Shown one piece after another: positions 41,735 to 50,607 of a DNA stretch of 64,000 nt. Every line of letters starts with the position of its first letter. Position 1 is the first letter of the stretch. The DNA is from Paenibacillus sp. FSL M7-0420. Lineage in GTDB: Bacteria > Bacillota > Bacilli > Paenibacillales > Paenibacillaceae. The notes under the pieces are model-generated. The model ran no database searches and had not been told where the DNA came from. It worked only from the letters and a program-made list of their open reading frames with translations. Position numbers and translations under genes: made by a program. The stretch covers positions 1,550,001-1,614,000 of the forward strand of contig NZ_JBBOCJ010000001.1 of NCBI RefSeq assembly GCF_038002345.1, written 5' to 3'.

Positions 41735-43352
41735 TGTAACCCTGTGTATCATTGATGATATTAAAAGCGTCGTGGAAGGCCTGACCTGCATGAATTGGGC
41801 GGAACACGGCATCCGGGTGGCAGGAACGGCGGCTAACGGTGAGGATGGGCTGGACCTGATCGCGAAGCAGCAGCCGGATCTGGTCATTACGGATATCCGT
41901 ATGCCGAGGATGGACGGGCTGGCCATGCTGCGTGCCGTACTGGAATACCACCGGAACTGTAAAATCATTCTGGTCAGCGGGTATGCCGACTTTGAATATG
42001 CGCAGCAGGCGGTACAGCTCGGCGCGTTCGACTTCGTGGTCAAGCCGTTCACGGAAGAGGAGATTATGAAGGCGGTGCTGCGGGCGAAGTCGGAGATTAT
42101 GGAGGCGCGTTCCAGACAGGATACCCTACGGGAGATGGAGAACAAGCTGCGGGAGAGTCTGCCGGTGCTGCGGCAGGAATATTTCGCTCTGCTGGTCAGC
42201 CACAGAACGTCGTGGGAGCAGGCGAAGGCGCGCTGGGAATTCTTAGGCATCGATCTGAACCCCAAGGGGTTCGTGGTGATGCTGCTGGAGATCGATCACT
42301 TTCAGGAGCGGGCAGCAGAGCTGTCTATCCACGAGGTGGAGCTGATCCGCTTCTCCCTGCTGAATATCACCCAGGAGACCATTGCCGGGCATACGCGCTG
42401 CGTGGTGTTCCGGGCCAAGCATAACCGCTATCTTGCGGTGATGAATGACTGTGGTCCGGCCAGTGCAGTGGAGATTGCCGAGCGCTGCTGCAAGAACATT
42501 GAACGGTATACCAAGTTCACGGTATCGGCCGGGGTCGGAGGCCGGGTGGAAGAGACCAGCGAGCTGCCGGATTCCTACCGCCAAGCGCACCGGGCGCTGG
42601 CTCACCATCTGTTCACCGGAGGCAATGCGGCCATTATGTATACAGATGTTCACCAGAACGGAAGCCAGGAGCCGCTGGCGCTGGAATACAAGGACGAGCT
42701 GCTGCTGGCGCTGCGCTCCGGCAATGTCAGCCGGACAGGCGCGATCCTCGCAGCGATCTCAGAATCGCTGCAGAATCTGAGCTCCGGGCACAATCCCGAT
42801 TATTTGCTCGTTCTGTATGAGGAGCTGGCCGCATCAGCGATCCGCACCTTCTATGAGCTGGTTCCGTACGGGGAGATTCAGCCGCTGATCCAGCGGTTCC
42901 GGACGGTGCAGGGAACAGCGGGACTGCCGCTTGCCACTCTTCAGCGGCTGCTGCTGGAGCTGTGTACAGAAGGGGCCGCCCTGGTGCGCAGAAGCAGCTT
43001 GTCGGAAGGGCAGAAGGTGATCTATGAAGCGGTAGAGTATATCAAAGGCCGTTTGTCCGAGGACATCACGGTCGGGGAATGTGCGGCACATGTTCATCTC
43101 AGCCCCAGCTATTTCTCCAGCCTGTTCAAGAAGGTGAACGGAGTGACCGTTACCCAGTATATTACCGCAGAGCGTATTCACCGGGCCAAGCTGCTGCTGG
43201 TGGAAGGGGCGCAGGTGCAGGAGGTGGCTGCCGCTGTGGGGTATGAGGAGCGCAGATATTTCAGCGAGATGTTCAAGAAAATCACCGGCCAGACGCCGTC
43301 GGAATTCAGGGCGGGGTACCACCCGGACCGCCACGAGGAGTCCTACCCGTGA
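41721..43352 (+). CDS. Response regulator with AraC-type DNA-binding domain, module 1
   Basis: This 543-residue YesN-type regulator has a receiver domain with acidic pocket CIIDDIKSV and phospho-acceptor Asp58 in VITDIRMPRMDG, a ~270-residue linker, and a C-terminal AraC double helix-turn-helix (ITVGECAAHVHLSPSYFSSLFKKVNG to ITGQTPSEFRAGY). The ATG at 41721 follows AGGAGCATCAGG and overlaps the kinase stop by 14 bases. It most likely activates the binding-protein operon at 47.2 kb. It is clearly paralogous to the regulator at 57.2 kb; both begin with the same DDIKSVVE stretch. Confidence 0.95.
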   Translation: MDDHSVTLCIIDDIKSVVEGLTCMNWAEHGIRVAGTAANGEDGLDLIAKQQPDLVITDIRMPRMDGLAMLRAVLEYHRNCKIILVSGYADFEYAQQAVQLGAFDFVVKPFTEEEIMKAVLRAKSEIMEARSRQDTLREMENKLRESLPVLRQEYFALLVSHRTSWEQAKARWEFLGIDLNPKGFVVMLLEIDHFQERAAELSIHEVELIRFSLLNITQETIAGHTRCVVFRAKHNRYLAVMNDCGPASAVEIAERCCKNIERYTKFTVSAGVGGRVEETSELPDSYRQAHRALAHHLFTGGNAAIMYTDVHQNGSQEPLALEYKDELLLALRSGNVSRTGAILAAISESLQNLSSGHNPDYLLVLYEELAASAIRTFYELVPYGEIQPLIQRFRTVQGTAGLPLATLQRLLLELCTEGAALVRRSSLSEGQKVIYEAVEYIKGRLSEDITVGECAAHVHLSPSYFSSLFKKVNGVTVTQYITAERIHRAKLLLVEGAQVQEVAAAVGYEERRYFSEMFKKITGQTPSEFRAGYHPDRHEESYP

Positions 43353-44179
43353 CAGCGTCCGATCCGCAACGGTGCAGCGTCCTGTATGCCAATTACTTCA
43401 CACACACGCAGCCTCACTCCGTTCAGTATCAGGACGGGTTATCCTTCTATCTCTTCAGACTTCAGATGGAAGGGACCTGTCGTGCGCTGGTAGGAGGAGT
43501 GTACGAGACGATCATCCCCGGCGATCTGCTGATCTATGCTCCGGATCAGCCGTACGAGCTGATCGTACAGCCCCGCAGCTATCCAGGTTCTGGCGGAGTT
43601 CAGCCCGCCTCGGATTATTTCCTGATCGCCAGCGGCGAGTGGCTGGACTCGTGGTGGCAGGACCGCAGGCTGCCGGCCCGGACGAATATCGGCTTCGATG
43701 ATACGGTCATTACCCTATGGAAGCATATTGCCGGCGAGAAGAGGAAGGTGATGCGGCATCAGGAGGAGCTGCTGGATTATTTGCTTAGAACGTTCTGCCT
43801 GACGCTGGAGCAGGTGATCCAGGCACGGCGGCGCACCAAAGGGGCGGAGACTGCCTACAAGCTGAAGCAGTTCATTGACAATCATGCCCATGAACCGCTC
43901 AGCCTGGAGCAGATCTCCGCCTCCGTAGGGTTAAGCATCTCCCGTGCTTCCAGTCTGTTCAAAGTTGCTTTTGGCCAATCGCCATTCGCCTACTGCATTG
44001 ATGTCAGGCTGAAGTCTGCCGAGCAGCAGGTGCTCTACAGTACACTCTCACTGGAGCAGGTTGCCGACAATACGGGCTTCCAGAGCTACGCCCATTTCTG
44101 CCGGATGTTCCGGGAACGGTATGGCGCTCCCCCGGGAGAGTACCGGCGCAGCTTCGGCTTCCGGTTCAATCCCGGGTGA
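43349..44179 (+). CDS. AraC family transcriptional regulator
   Basis: This 276-residue regulator has a cupin-type N-terminal domain (SFYLFRLQMEGTCRALVGG) and C-terminal AraC helices (LSLEQISASVGLSISRASSLFKVAFGQ, then LSLEQVADNTGFQSYAHFCRMFRERYG). GTG overlaps the stop of the response regulator gene (GTGA), so three regulators are co-translated. Its 3' end overlaps the convergent FAD oxidoreductase gene by 14 bases. Why a two-component system needs a third regulator is unclear; it may serve a different gene of the same locus. Confidence 0.9.
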   Translation: MTASDPQRCSVLYANYFTHTQPHSVQYQDGLSFYLFRLQMEGTCRALVGGVYETIIPGDLLIYAPDQPYELIVQPRSYPGSGGVQPASDYFLIASGEWLDSWWQDRRLPARTNIGFDDTVITLWKHIAGEKRKVMRHQEELLDYLLRTFCLTLEQVIQARRRTKGAETAYKLKQFIDNHAHEPLSLEQISASVGLSISRASSLFKVAFGQSPFAYCIDVRLKSAEQQVLYSTLSLEQVADNTGFQSYAHFCRMFRERYGAPPGEYRRSFGFRFNPG

Positions 44180-45674
44180 GCCCGGTGGTGTAGAGCACCT
44201 GATTGGACGCAAGGAGTAAGGCTTGCAGCCGCTCATACTCCACATCCTGAACCACGCCGTCCGCCTCAAGCGCCAGTACAGCAGCGGCGGCCGCCGATTG
44301 TCCCAGAATCATGAAGACCGGCTCCATCCGGATGGAGCCGTAGGCCGCATGAGTGGCCGACAAGCATACCGGTACGATCAGGTTGGTGCATTCGCTGCGT
44401 TTCGGCACCATCGCCCGGTAGCTGATCGGATAAGGCTCGTCCAGCCGGATGTAGAATCCACCCTCTGTGCTGACATGCCCGTCTTCGTTCACATAGTATT
44501 GGGTATGGTGCGAGTCCATGGCGAAGGAGCCCATCCCGGCGGAATCCGGCACCGGGTGCTCCCGCCTTACATCATGCTCCGTCACCACATAATCTCCGCT
44601 CATTCTGCGGGATTCCCTGATGTAGAGCTGGGAAGGCCAGTGGCCGCTGTCCGTGAATTCATCGAGCGGCAGGCCCCACTGCTTATAGGCTTCCCGGATC
44701 TCCTCCGGCACCCGCAGATGGTTCTGGATCGTCCAGACATATCCCTGCTGGTAGATGCGGTGGGCCTCCCATATCTGTTCCCGCGCCGCATAATCCGCCT
44801 CTGGATAGCAGTGGTTCATCCCGTTGTAATCTGTTGATATACCGCTGTTGTTATTGGAATCGGTCTTGTCCGCAGTGACCCGGTTCAGCTTGAAGAAGCG
44901 TGAGCGCTGCCCCTGCTCAATGGCCCGGAACAGAATCTCATAATCGGCTTCGTGATAGCCCTCAGGCTTGCCGACCATCATCCGGTTGCCCGGATTGTCT
45001 GTCAGACACATACGGAAGTTATAGGCTTGCAGCTTGCGGTCCCCCTCGCCGGCATCGCCGCCGCGGCCCGCATTAACACGCGAGAGTAATCCGCTCGAAG
45101 GCACTCCTTTAATGACATAGGGGTCAATTCCCGGAGGGAGTTCGTTCAGTTCAGGTCCGGGCTGAATGCCGTTTAACGTCTCCCCGTACTGTGCGTTCGG
45201 CTCCCGGCCGACCACATAGGACACGCCGGAATGGCCCATCAGGTCTCCCTCGTAAGAGGCGTCAATGAACATTTTACCGTGATAGACCTTCCCGGATTCC
45301 ATAGTAATGGAGGTGATTCTTGCGCCTTGCCGGGTTACCCCATTCTTAAGCTCCAGCCTTTCCCCGCAGACGACTTCAAGATGATGCTCCGCCACCCAGT
45401 CCTGCAGCACCTCAAGCGCAACCTTGGGCTCGAACAGCCAGCACGCCCCGTCCTGCGCATATTTCTGCGCAATCCGCTGGTAGAATTCCAGAGACAGGCC
45501 GCCGACTGCCTCTTTCATTCCCACATCCGTATCCCCCAGCCCTCCGGTGGTCATGCCGCCGATCCTCCGGCTCTGCTCGATAACTACCGCACTTTTCCCC
45601 ATGATAGCTGCCTGGACAGCCGCTGTAATGCCTGCAGCCGTTCCGCCGTATATGACAAGATCATACTGTTTCAT
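44166..45674 (-). CDS. FAD-dependent oxidoreductase (FAD_oxidored family)
   Basis: This ~502-residue flavoprotein begins with the dinucleotide motif DLVIYGGTAAGITAAVQAA and the acidic VVIEQSRRIGGMTTGGLGD, typical of family PF12831. It ends with an FAD-contacting stretch AYGSIRMEPVFMILGQSAA. Substrates of this family are largely unknown, and members often sit in carbohydrate loci. The ATG at 45683 lies 3 bases after AAGGAGG and that at 45674 twelve bases after it; I chose 45674 for its cleaner N-terminus. It is divergent from the GH130 gene and convergent with the AraC gene. Confidence 0.88.
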   Translation of the reverse strand: MKQYDLVIYGGTAAGITAAVQAAIMGKSAVVIEQSRRIGGMTTGGLGDTDVGMKEAVGGLSLEFYQRIAQKYAQDGACWLFEPKVALEVLQDWVAEHHLEVVCGERLELKNGVTRQGARITSITMESGKVYHGKMFIDASYEGDLMGHSGVSYVVGREPNAQYGETLNGIQPGPELNELPPGIDPYVIKGVPSSGLLSRVNAGRGGDAGEGDRKLQAYNFRMCLTDNPGNRMMVGKPEGYHEADYEILFRAIEQGQRSRFFKLNRVTADKTDSNNNSGISTDYNGMNHCYPEADYAAREQIWEAHRIYQQGYVWTIQNHLRVPEEIREAYKQWGLPLDEFTDSGHWPSQLYIRESRRMSGDYVVTEHDVRREHPVPDSAGMGSFAMDSHHTQYYVNEDGHVSTEGGFYIRLDEPYPISYRAMVPKRSECTNLIVPVCLSATHAAYGSIRMEPVFMILGQSAAAAAVLALEADGVVQDVEYERLQALLLASNQVLYTTGLTRD

Positions 45675-45904
45675 CCGGCTCATCTTCCTCCTTGGTAACG
45701 ATTTTGCCTGCAAAAATGATTATAAGCCGCTGCCCGGACCCGCGTGAATGATGGATCTTCCTGATTCAATTGACGGATCTTACTGTTTTGCCCGGAAGGC
45801 CGGTTTCAGGGGAAAAGTCTTTTGAATTCGCGGATGGTCTATGATAAGTTGTTTGCTGAAAAACGGAATATGCCCCTGCTTCAGGAGGCAGACCAGGAGG
45901 AACT

Positions 45905-47128
45905 ATGAAACCACAATTTCGCTATTTGAGCAAACCGGCGCTTGAACCTGTACCAGGCTGTGACTGGGCGGACAAAATGGTTCTGAATCCGGCGATCATT
46001 CAGGACCCTGATTCGGATGACATTCATATGCTGTTTCGGGCAACCGGCCCGTGGCCGCAGAAGAGAAGAGAGGGCTGTCATGATCCCTATCCGATTTTTT
46101 TGGGCTATGCGCGGAGCAGGGATCGGGGAGAGACCTGGGAGGCAGATTTTTCAAGACCAGCTCTGGCTCCGGCCCTCGGGTATGAAGAGGATGAATTGTA
46201 CATCACGGACATTTACGGAAAAAAGGTGCGGAATTATGCCAACGGCTGTGTGGAGGACCCCCGTATCTTTTATATCGGGAACGAGCTGTATGTCACGGTG
46301 GCCTGCCGGGCCTTTCCCCCTGGCCCCTACTGGCTTAGCAGCCAGCAGCCTCCGGTCCAGACGCGCTTTGAATATGTGCCGGATTGGATCTTCGCGGGAG
46401 AGAGCACAGACCCGTTTATTCAATCGGCCCGGGCGAATGATACGGTCAGCGTTCTGTTCAAGCTGGATTTGGCCAAGCTGAAGGAGAGGAAATATGAAGA
46501 CGCTTTCGTGTATGTAGGCCCGCTTACCGAGGGGCATGTCAGCGATAACCGTGATGTGTTCCTGTTTCCTGAGAAGATGAGGATTGCAGGTAAATGGCAA
46601 TATCTGATGCTGCACCGGCCGATGAATGTCCTTCCCTTTGCAGGCGGGGAGCAGGCGGGCAAGCCCTCTATCTATCTGGCGGCGGCAGAATCGATTGCAG
46701 ATTTCGCTTCACCTGCAGCAGTCCACCGGCTGCTGGCCAGTCCGCTGTTCGATTGGGAGGAGAACCGTGTGGGGGCAAGCTGGCCGCCGGTCGCCCTGGG
46801 AAATCAGGAGTGGCTGGTGGCTTATCACGCGAAGAAGAATGTACAGTTTGGCTATACGCAGTCCTTTATGATCCTTAAGGAGCAGGAGAACGATTTTCCG
46901 GTTATTATTCACCGGTGCTCTGACCGCCTGATGTACGCTGAGCGGGATTGGGAGATGCCGGAGGATTACCCTACGCCCTGCCTGTTTACCACGGGAGGCA
47001 TTGTTATGGGGGAGGATTTAATCATGTCTTATGGCGCTGCGGATCAGAAGGTTGGCATCGCCTGGGTTCATTTTGCGGAATTATTGGAGTATATCCGGAC
47101 ATTTGATGAGAACGGCATCCTGCTGTAA
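45905..47128 (+). CDS. GH130-related five-bladed propeller glycosidase
   Basis: This 407-residue protein resembles GH130 phosphorylases and mannosidases. Features are ADKMVLNPAIIQDPDSDDIHMLFRA near the start, the GH130 Asp-Pro-Arg motif in GCVEDPRIF (Asp118, proposed proton donor), and later blade motifs ending in MSYGAADQKVGIAWV. It is only distantly related to the two 335-residue GH130 proteins of this window and has ~70 extra residues. There is no signal peptide. AGGAGGAAC lies before the ATG. The importer operon follows 145 bases downstream. Confidence 0.8.
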   Translation: MKPQFRYLSKPALEPVPGCDWADKMVLNPAIIQDPDSDDIHMLFRATGPWPQKRREGCHDPYPIFLGYARSRDRGETWEADFSRPALAPALGYEEDELYITDIYGKKVRNYANGCVEDPRIFYIGNELYVTVACRAFPPGPYWLSSQQPPVQTRFEYVPDWIFAGESTDPFIQSARANDTVSVLFKLDLAKLKERKYEDAFVYVGPLTEGHVSDNRDVFLFPEKMRIAGKWQYLMLHRPMNVLPFAGGEQAGKPSIYLAAAESIADFASPAAVHRLLASPLFDWEENRVGASWPPVALGNQEWLVAYHAKKNVQFGYTQSFMILKEQENDFPVIIHRCSDRLMYAERDWEMPEDYPTPCLFTTGGIVMGEDLIMSYGAADQKVGIAWVHFAELLEYIRTFDENGILL

Positions 47129-47273
47129 CGGGAGAGCCCGGCCGCTGCCGCCTGCCGCAAAGAATAGAATTCTGTCCCTCAAGAGTGAGTCTGCCGCACT
47201 CCTTTTGCGGGAGGGGTGGCCTATAATAGAGAACGAGCTCACAATACAAATGTCAATCAAAGGGGTAGAACGT

Positions 47274-48692
47274 ATGCAGAAAAAATGGTTGGGCCTCAGC
47301 CTGAGCCTCATGCTGGCCGCCGGAATCGCCGGCTGCGGCGGGAACGGGAACAATAACAAGAGCGGCGGTGCGGCAGAGGGAACACCCGGAGCGGCAACAG
47401 CGAGTCCGACAGCTTCGGCCGCAGTAGAAACAGGCGAGCCGGTACAGCTTAAGTACTGGACGGATGACCGTCATGACCAGGAATATATCAAGGAACTGAT
47501 CAACAAGTTCAATGAGACGAACGGCGAGAATATCCAGGTGGAACTGACAGTCATGTCTGAGAATTACGCGCAGAGCGTTGACATTGCCTTCACCAGCAAC
47601 CAAGCACCGGATATCCTGCGTCTGAAGAGCGGCAACACCCCCGAATTTGTCAAAAAAGGCTATCTGGCTCCGATTGACGATTACTTGACCGACGAGATCA
47701 AAACGAAATTCGGCAGCTTGCTAATCGACAATGTCAACCGTTTTGACGGCAAAGTGTATTCTTTGGCCAACACCGGCCTGACCCTGCGTCTGATCTACAA
47801 TAAGGATCTCTTTGACAAAGCAGGCATCGCGAATCCTCCGGTATCGTTGCAGGAAATGGTCGATGACGCCAAAAAAATCACTGAAGCCGGCAAAGCCGAG
47901 GGCATATACGGCTTCGCGCTGAACTTCAAAAGCCCGAAGGCGGCCTTCGACCGTTCGATCCGCGAGATTCTCTCCTTGAGCGGCTACCAGGGCCTTGGCT
48001 TTGACCTGAAGACAGGCCAGTTCGACTTCGCGCCTTACTCTCAGGTTATCGAGTATTTCAAGCAGATGTACGAAGACAGAAGTATTCTGCCGGGGGCGGA
48101 GACACTGGATATCGACCCGCTGCGCGCCCAATTTGCCGCAGGCAAAATCGGTATGTACCTCAGCTTCTCGACGGAGCCGGGGGTATACCAGGACCAGTTC
48201 CCGACAGAGATCAACTGGGCAGGTGCGCTGGCCCCTACGCTGGACGGGCAGATTAAGGGAACCTCGGAGATCGTATCCGCCGGCACCTGGCTCGGGATCA
48301 GCGCGAAATCGGCGCACCAGGAGGCCGCCTGGAAATTCATGCAGTATATGTACGGCGACGATATTCTGAAGACGTATCATGAGAAGGGCTTCGGGATTGC
48401 TGTAGTGCCGAGTATTGTGGAGCAGGCTCAGAAGCCGGAAATTGGCGGTATGGAAGGCTTCCTGGTCGGTGAGCATGACTCGCTCTGGCCTGCTGTGCCG
48501 AACGTCACGCCGGAAGGCTCTACCTATGCGGATGCTTTCTTCAAATATATGCTTTCGGGTGGGGACTCCAAGGCCATTGCTGCTGATCTGAATACAAGAT
48601 ACAATGACGCATTGTCCAAAGCAGTGGAGAAGGGCGAGGTTACCGTTACACCGGACCCGGCCTTTGATCCAATGAAGCCGCAGGGAGAATAA
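47274..48692 (+). CDS. ABC transporter sugar-binding lipoprotein, module 1
   Basis: This 472-residue family 1 binding protein has a lipoprotein signal with cleavage at AAGIAGCGGN, then a low-complexity Gly/Asn/Ala/Thr linker. It is a close paralogue of the protein at 58985: both share YWT.DRHD, a LYNKDLF-type stretch, LDIDPLRAQFA.GKIGMY and FFKYML.GGD. The ATG at 47274 follows AAGGGG; the frame is open upstream to 47031 inside the GH130-related gene. TATAAT at 47222-47227 is a likely -10. An intercistronic hairpin follows. Confidence 0.93.
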   Translation: MQKKWLGLSLSLMLAAGIAGCGGNGNNNKSGGAAEGTPGAATASPTASAAVETGEPVQLKYWTDDRHDQEYIKELINKFNETNGENIQVELTVMSENYAQSVDIAFTSNQAPDILRLKSGNTPEFVKKGYLAPIDDYLTDEIKTKFGSLLIDNVNRFDGKVYSLANTGLTLRLIYNKDLFDKAGIANPPVSLQEMVDDAKKITEAGKAEGIYGFALNFKSPKAAFDRSIREILSLSGYQGLGFDLKTGQFDFAPYSQVIEYFKQMYEDRSILPGAETLDIDPLRAQFAAGKIGMYLSFSTEPGVYQDQFPTEINWAGALAPTLDGQIKGTSEIVSAGTWLGISAKSAHQEAAWKFMQYMYGDDILKTYHEKGFGIAVVPSIVEQAQKPEIGGMEGFLVGEHDSLWPAVPNVTPEGSTYADAFFKYMLSGGDSKAIAADLNTRYNDALSKAVEKGEVTVTPDPAFDPMKPQGE

Positions 48693-48702
48693 CGGGTTAC
48701 AC

Positions 48703-48737
48703 AGGGGCTTGTACGGGATTCCCGGATCAGCCCCTTT
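48703..48737 (+). terminator. Intercistronic hairpin after the module 1 binding-protein gene
   Basis: AGGGGCT (48703-48709) pairs with AGCCCCT (48729-48735), with inner GGG/CCC pairs, followed by TTTGCTTT. It probably acts as a partial terminator. Confidence 0.65.
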
Positions 48738-48760
48738 GCTTTCCCTGAAGGAGACTAATT

Positions 48761-49660
48761 ATGATCTACAAATGGAAAAGGCTTGGGGAGAATTCCCTGT
48801 TCCTGGCACCGAGCATCATTCTGACACTCACGCTCGGCATCTATCCTCTGATCTGGATGCTGCGCTATATGTTCTATGATTATGCCGGATACGGCGAGGC
48901 GCTGTTTACCGGGCTGGACAATTTCAGCCGGCTGCTGCGGGATACCCTGTTCTGGGAATCGGTCGGCAATACCTTCATTTTTGCCGGAGGGAAGCTGCTG
49001 CTGACCCTGCCGCTGTCCCTGCTGCTGGCTGTTATTCTCAACGGCAGACTGCGCGGGTCGAATCTGCTCCGGGGCATTTATTTCATGCCGACGGTTATAA
49101 GTACCGCAGTGATCTCTGTTGTTTTTTATAACATCTTCAATTCCTATAACGGGATGGTTAACACAGTTCTGATGAAGCTGCATCTCGTCTCCCAGCCGGT
49201 TGACTGGCTTGGTCCGAAGCACGCCATGCTGACGGTTATTCTTGTGGCGGTGTGGGGTGCCGTCGGGAACTATATGCTGCTCTTCCTCGCCGGGCTGCAG
49301 AGCATTCCGCAGGACCTGTACGAGAGCGCGTCCATCGACGGAGCGAACGCCGGAAGACGCTTCTGGAATATTACGCTTCCGATGCTGGCTCCGGTAGCCC
49401 AGATGGTCATTATGCTGGCGATTATCGCTTCGCTGAAGGGCTATGAGAGCATCATGGTCATCACCGAAGGCGGACCGATCGGCAAAACGGAAGTCATGTA
49501 TCTCTATCTATACAAGCTGCTATTCCCTGTATCCACCGGTTCACCGGTAACGCAGCAGCTCGGTTACGGCAGCGCCGTGGGCTTCGCCACCGCTGTGATT
49601 GTCGGAGCGGTAACCGGACTGTATTTCTTCTTCAGCCGCAAAATGAACAAGGTGTATTAG
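48761..49660 (+). CDS. ABC sugar transporter permease (MalF/UgpA type), module 1
   Basis: This 299-residue protein has six membrane helices and the EAA loop LYESASIDGANAGRRFWNIT. The GSNLLRGIYFMPTVISTAVISV block is nearly identical to the module 2 permease at 60480. An AAGGAG ribosome binding site is present. It forms the channel with the permease that follows 13 bases later. Confidence 0.94.
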   Translation: MIYKWKRLGENSLFLAPSIILTLTLGIYPLIWMLRYMFYDYAGYGEALFTGLDNFSRLLRDTLFWESVGNTFIFAGGKLLLTLPLSLLLAVILNGRLRGSNLLRGIYFMPTVISTAVISVVFYNIFNSYNGMVNTVLMKLHLVSQPVDWLGPKHAMLTVILVAVWGAVGNYMLLFLAGLQSIPQDLYESASIDGANAGRRFWNITLPMLAPVAQMVIMLAIIASLKGYESIMVITEGGPIGKTEVMYLYLYKLLFPVSTGSPVTQQLGYGSAVGFATAVIVGAVTGLYFFFSRKMNKVY

Positions 49661-49673
49661 GAGGCTTATCCCA

Positions 49674-50573
49674 ATGAACGAATCTGTGATATCCAAGCAG
49701 TCCGCAGGGCGGCCGCAGACAGCTGGCCGGACGCCCGGTCTTGCCGGGAGAATCGTGACCCGGACCGTGATGTGGCTTTTTCTGCTGGCAACGGCGGTCC
49801 TGACCTTGTTTCCGCTGCTGATGACGCTGACCGGTTCCTTGAAGACCGGGGCCGAGATGATGACCGGGGGAACCCTGTTCCCCGCCAAGCTGCAATTGAA
49901 TAACTATGCCGAAGCCTGGAAGCAGGCCAATTTCGCCCGCTATACCTGGAACAGTGCTTTTATGAGTGTGATGGTGACGGTGGGGACGCTGCTGGTGGCC
50001 TCGATGGCTGCTTATGTGGTGGACCGGCGTGATTTTCCGGGGAAAAGGATCTATGTCACAGTGCAGGCGTCCATGATGTTCATCTCAGTGGGAGCGATTG
50101 TCCTGCGCCCGCAGTTCGATCTGATGGTTGCGCTGCATCTGAATACGACGCTGTGGGGGGTTATTCTGATTCTGGTCAGCGCCCATTCCAGCACCTTCTT
50201 CATGCTGCAGGGCTTCTTCAAGGCGATTCCCCGGGAGCTGGATGAGGCGGCGATGGTGGACGGGTCGGGCTTCATCCGCACGTTCTTCCGCATTATTCTG
50301 CCGCTGCTGACTCCAGGGCTTGGCGTGGCCGGACTCTTCGCCTTCCGCCATGCCTGGAACGAATACATTCTGCCCCTGGTCTTCACGATGACCAATCCGC
50401 AGCTGCAGACGCTGACGGTCGGACTGGCGAATCTCCGCTACGGTTCCTCGGCTGCGATGCAGATTCATCTGATGATGGCCGGGGCCTGTCTGTCGATCCT
50501 GCCGATGCTGCTGGCGTATATTCTGGCGAATAAGACCTTCATTCAGGTGACTGCCGGATCGGTTAAGGGGTAA
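49674..50573 (+). CDS. ABC sugar transporter permease (MalG type), module 1
   Basis: This 299-residue protein has a cytosolic N-terminus of ~25 residues, six helices, and the EAA loop ELDEAAMVDGSGFIRTFFRII. It ends in KTFIQVTAGSVKG, like its paralogue at 61397. The N-terminal extension (SKQSAGRPQTAGRTPGLAG) is longer than in the paralogue. A FAD oxidoreductase gene follows after 34 bases with AGGAGG, so it is probably in the same operon. Confidence 0.94.
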   Translation: MNESVISKQSAGRPQTAGRTPGLAGRIVTRTVMWLFLLATAVLTLFPLLMTLTGSLKTGAEMMTGGTLFPAKLQLNNYAEAWKQANFARYTWNSAFMSVMVTVGTLLVASMAAYVVDRRDFPGKRIYVTVQASMMFISVGAIVLRPQFDLMVALHLNTTLWGVILILVSAHSSTFFMLQGFFKAIPRELDEAAMVDGSGFIRTFFRIILPLLTPGLGVAGLFAFRHAWNEYILPLVFTMTNPQLQTLTVGLANLRYGSSAAMQIHLMMAGACLSILPMLLAYILANKTFIQVTAGSVKG

Positions 50574-50607
50574 TAAATCTAAAGTCATAGCGTATAGGAG
50601 GATAAAG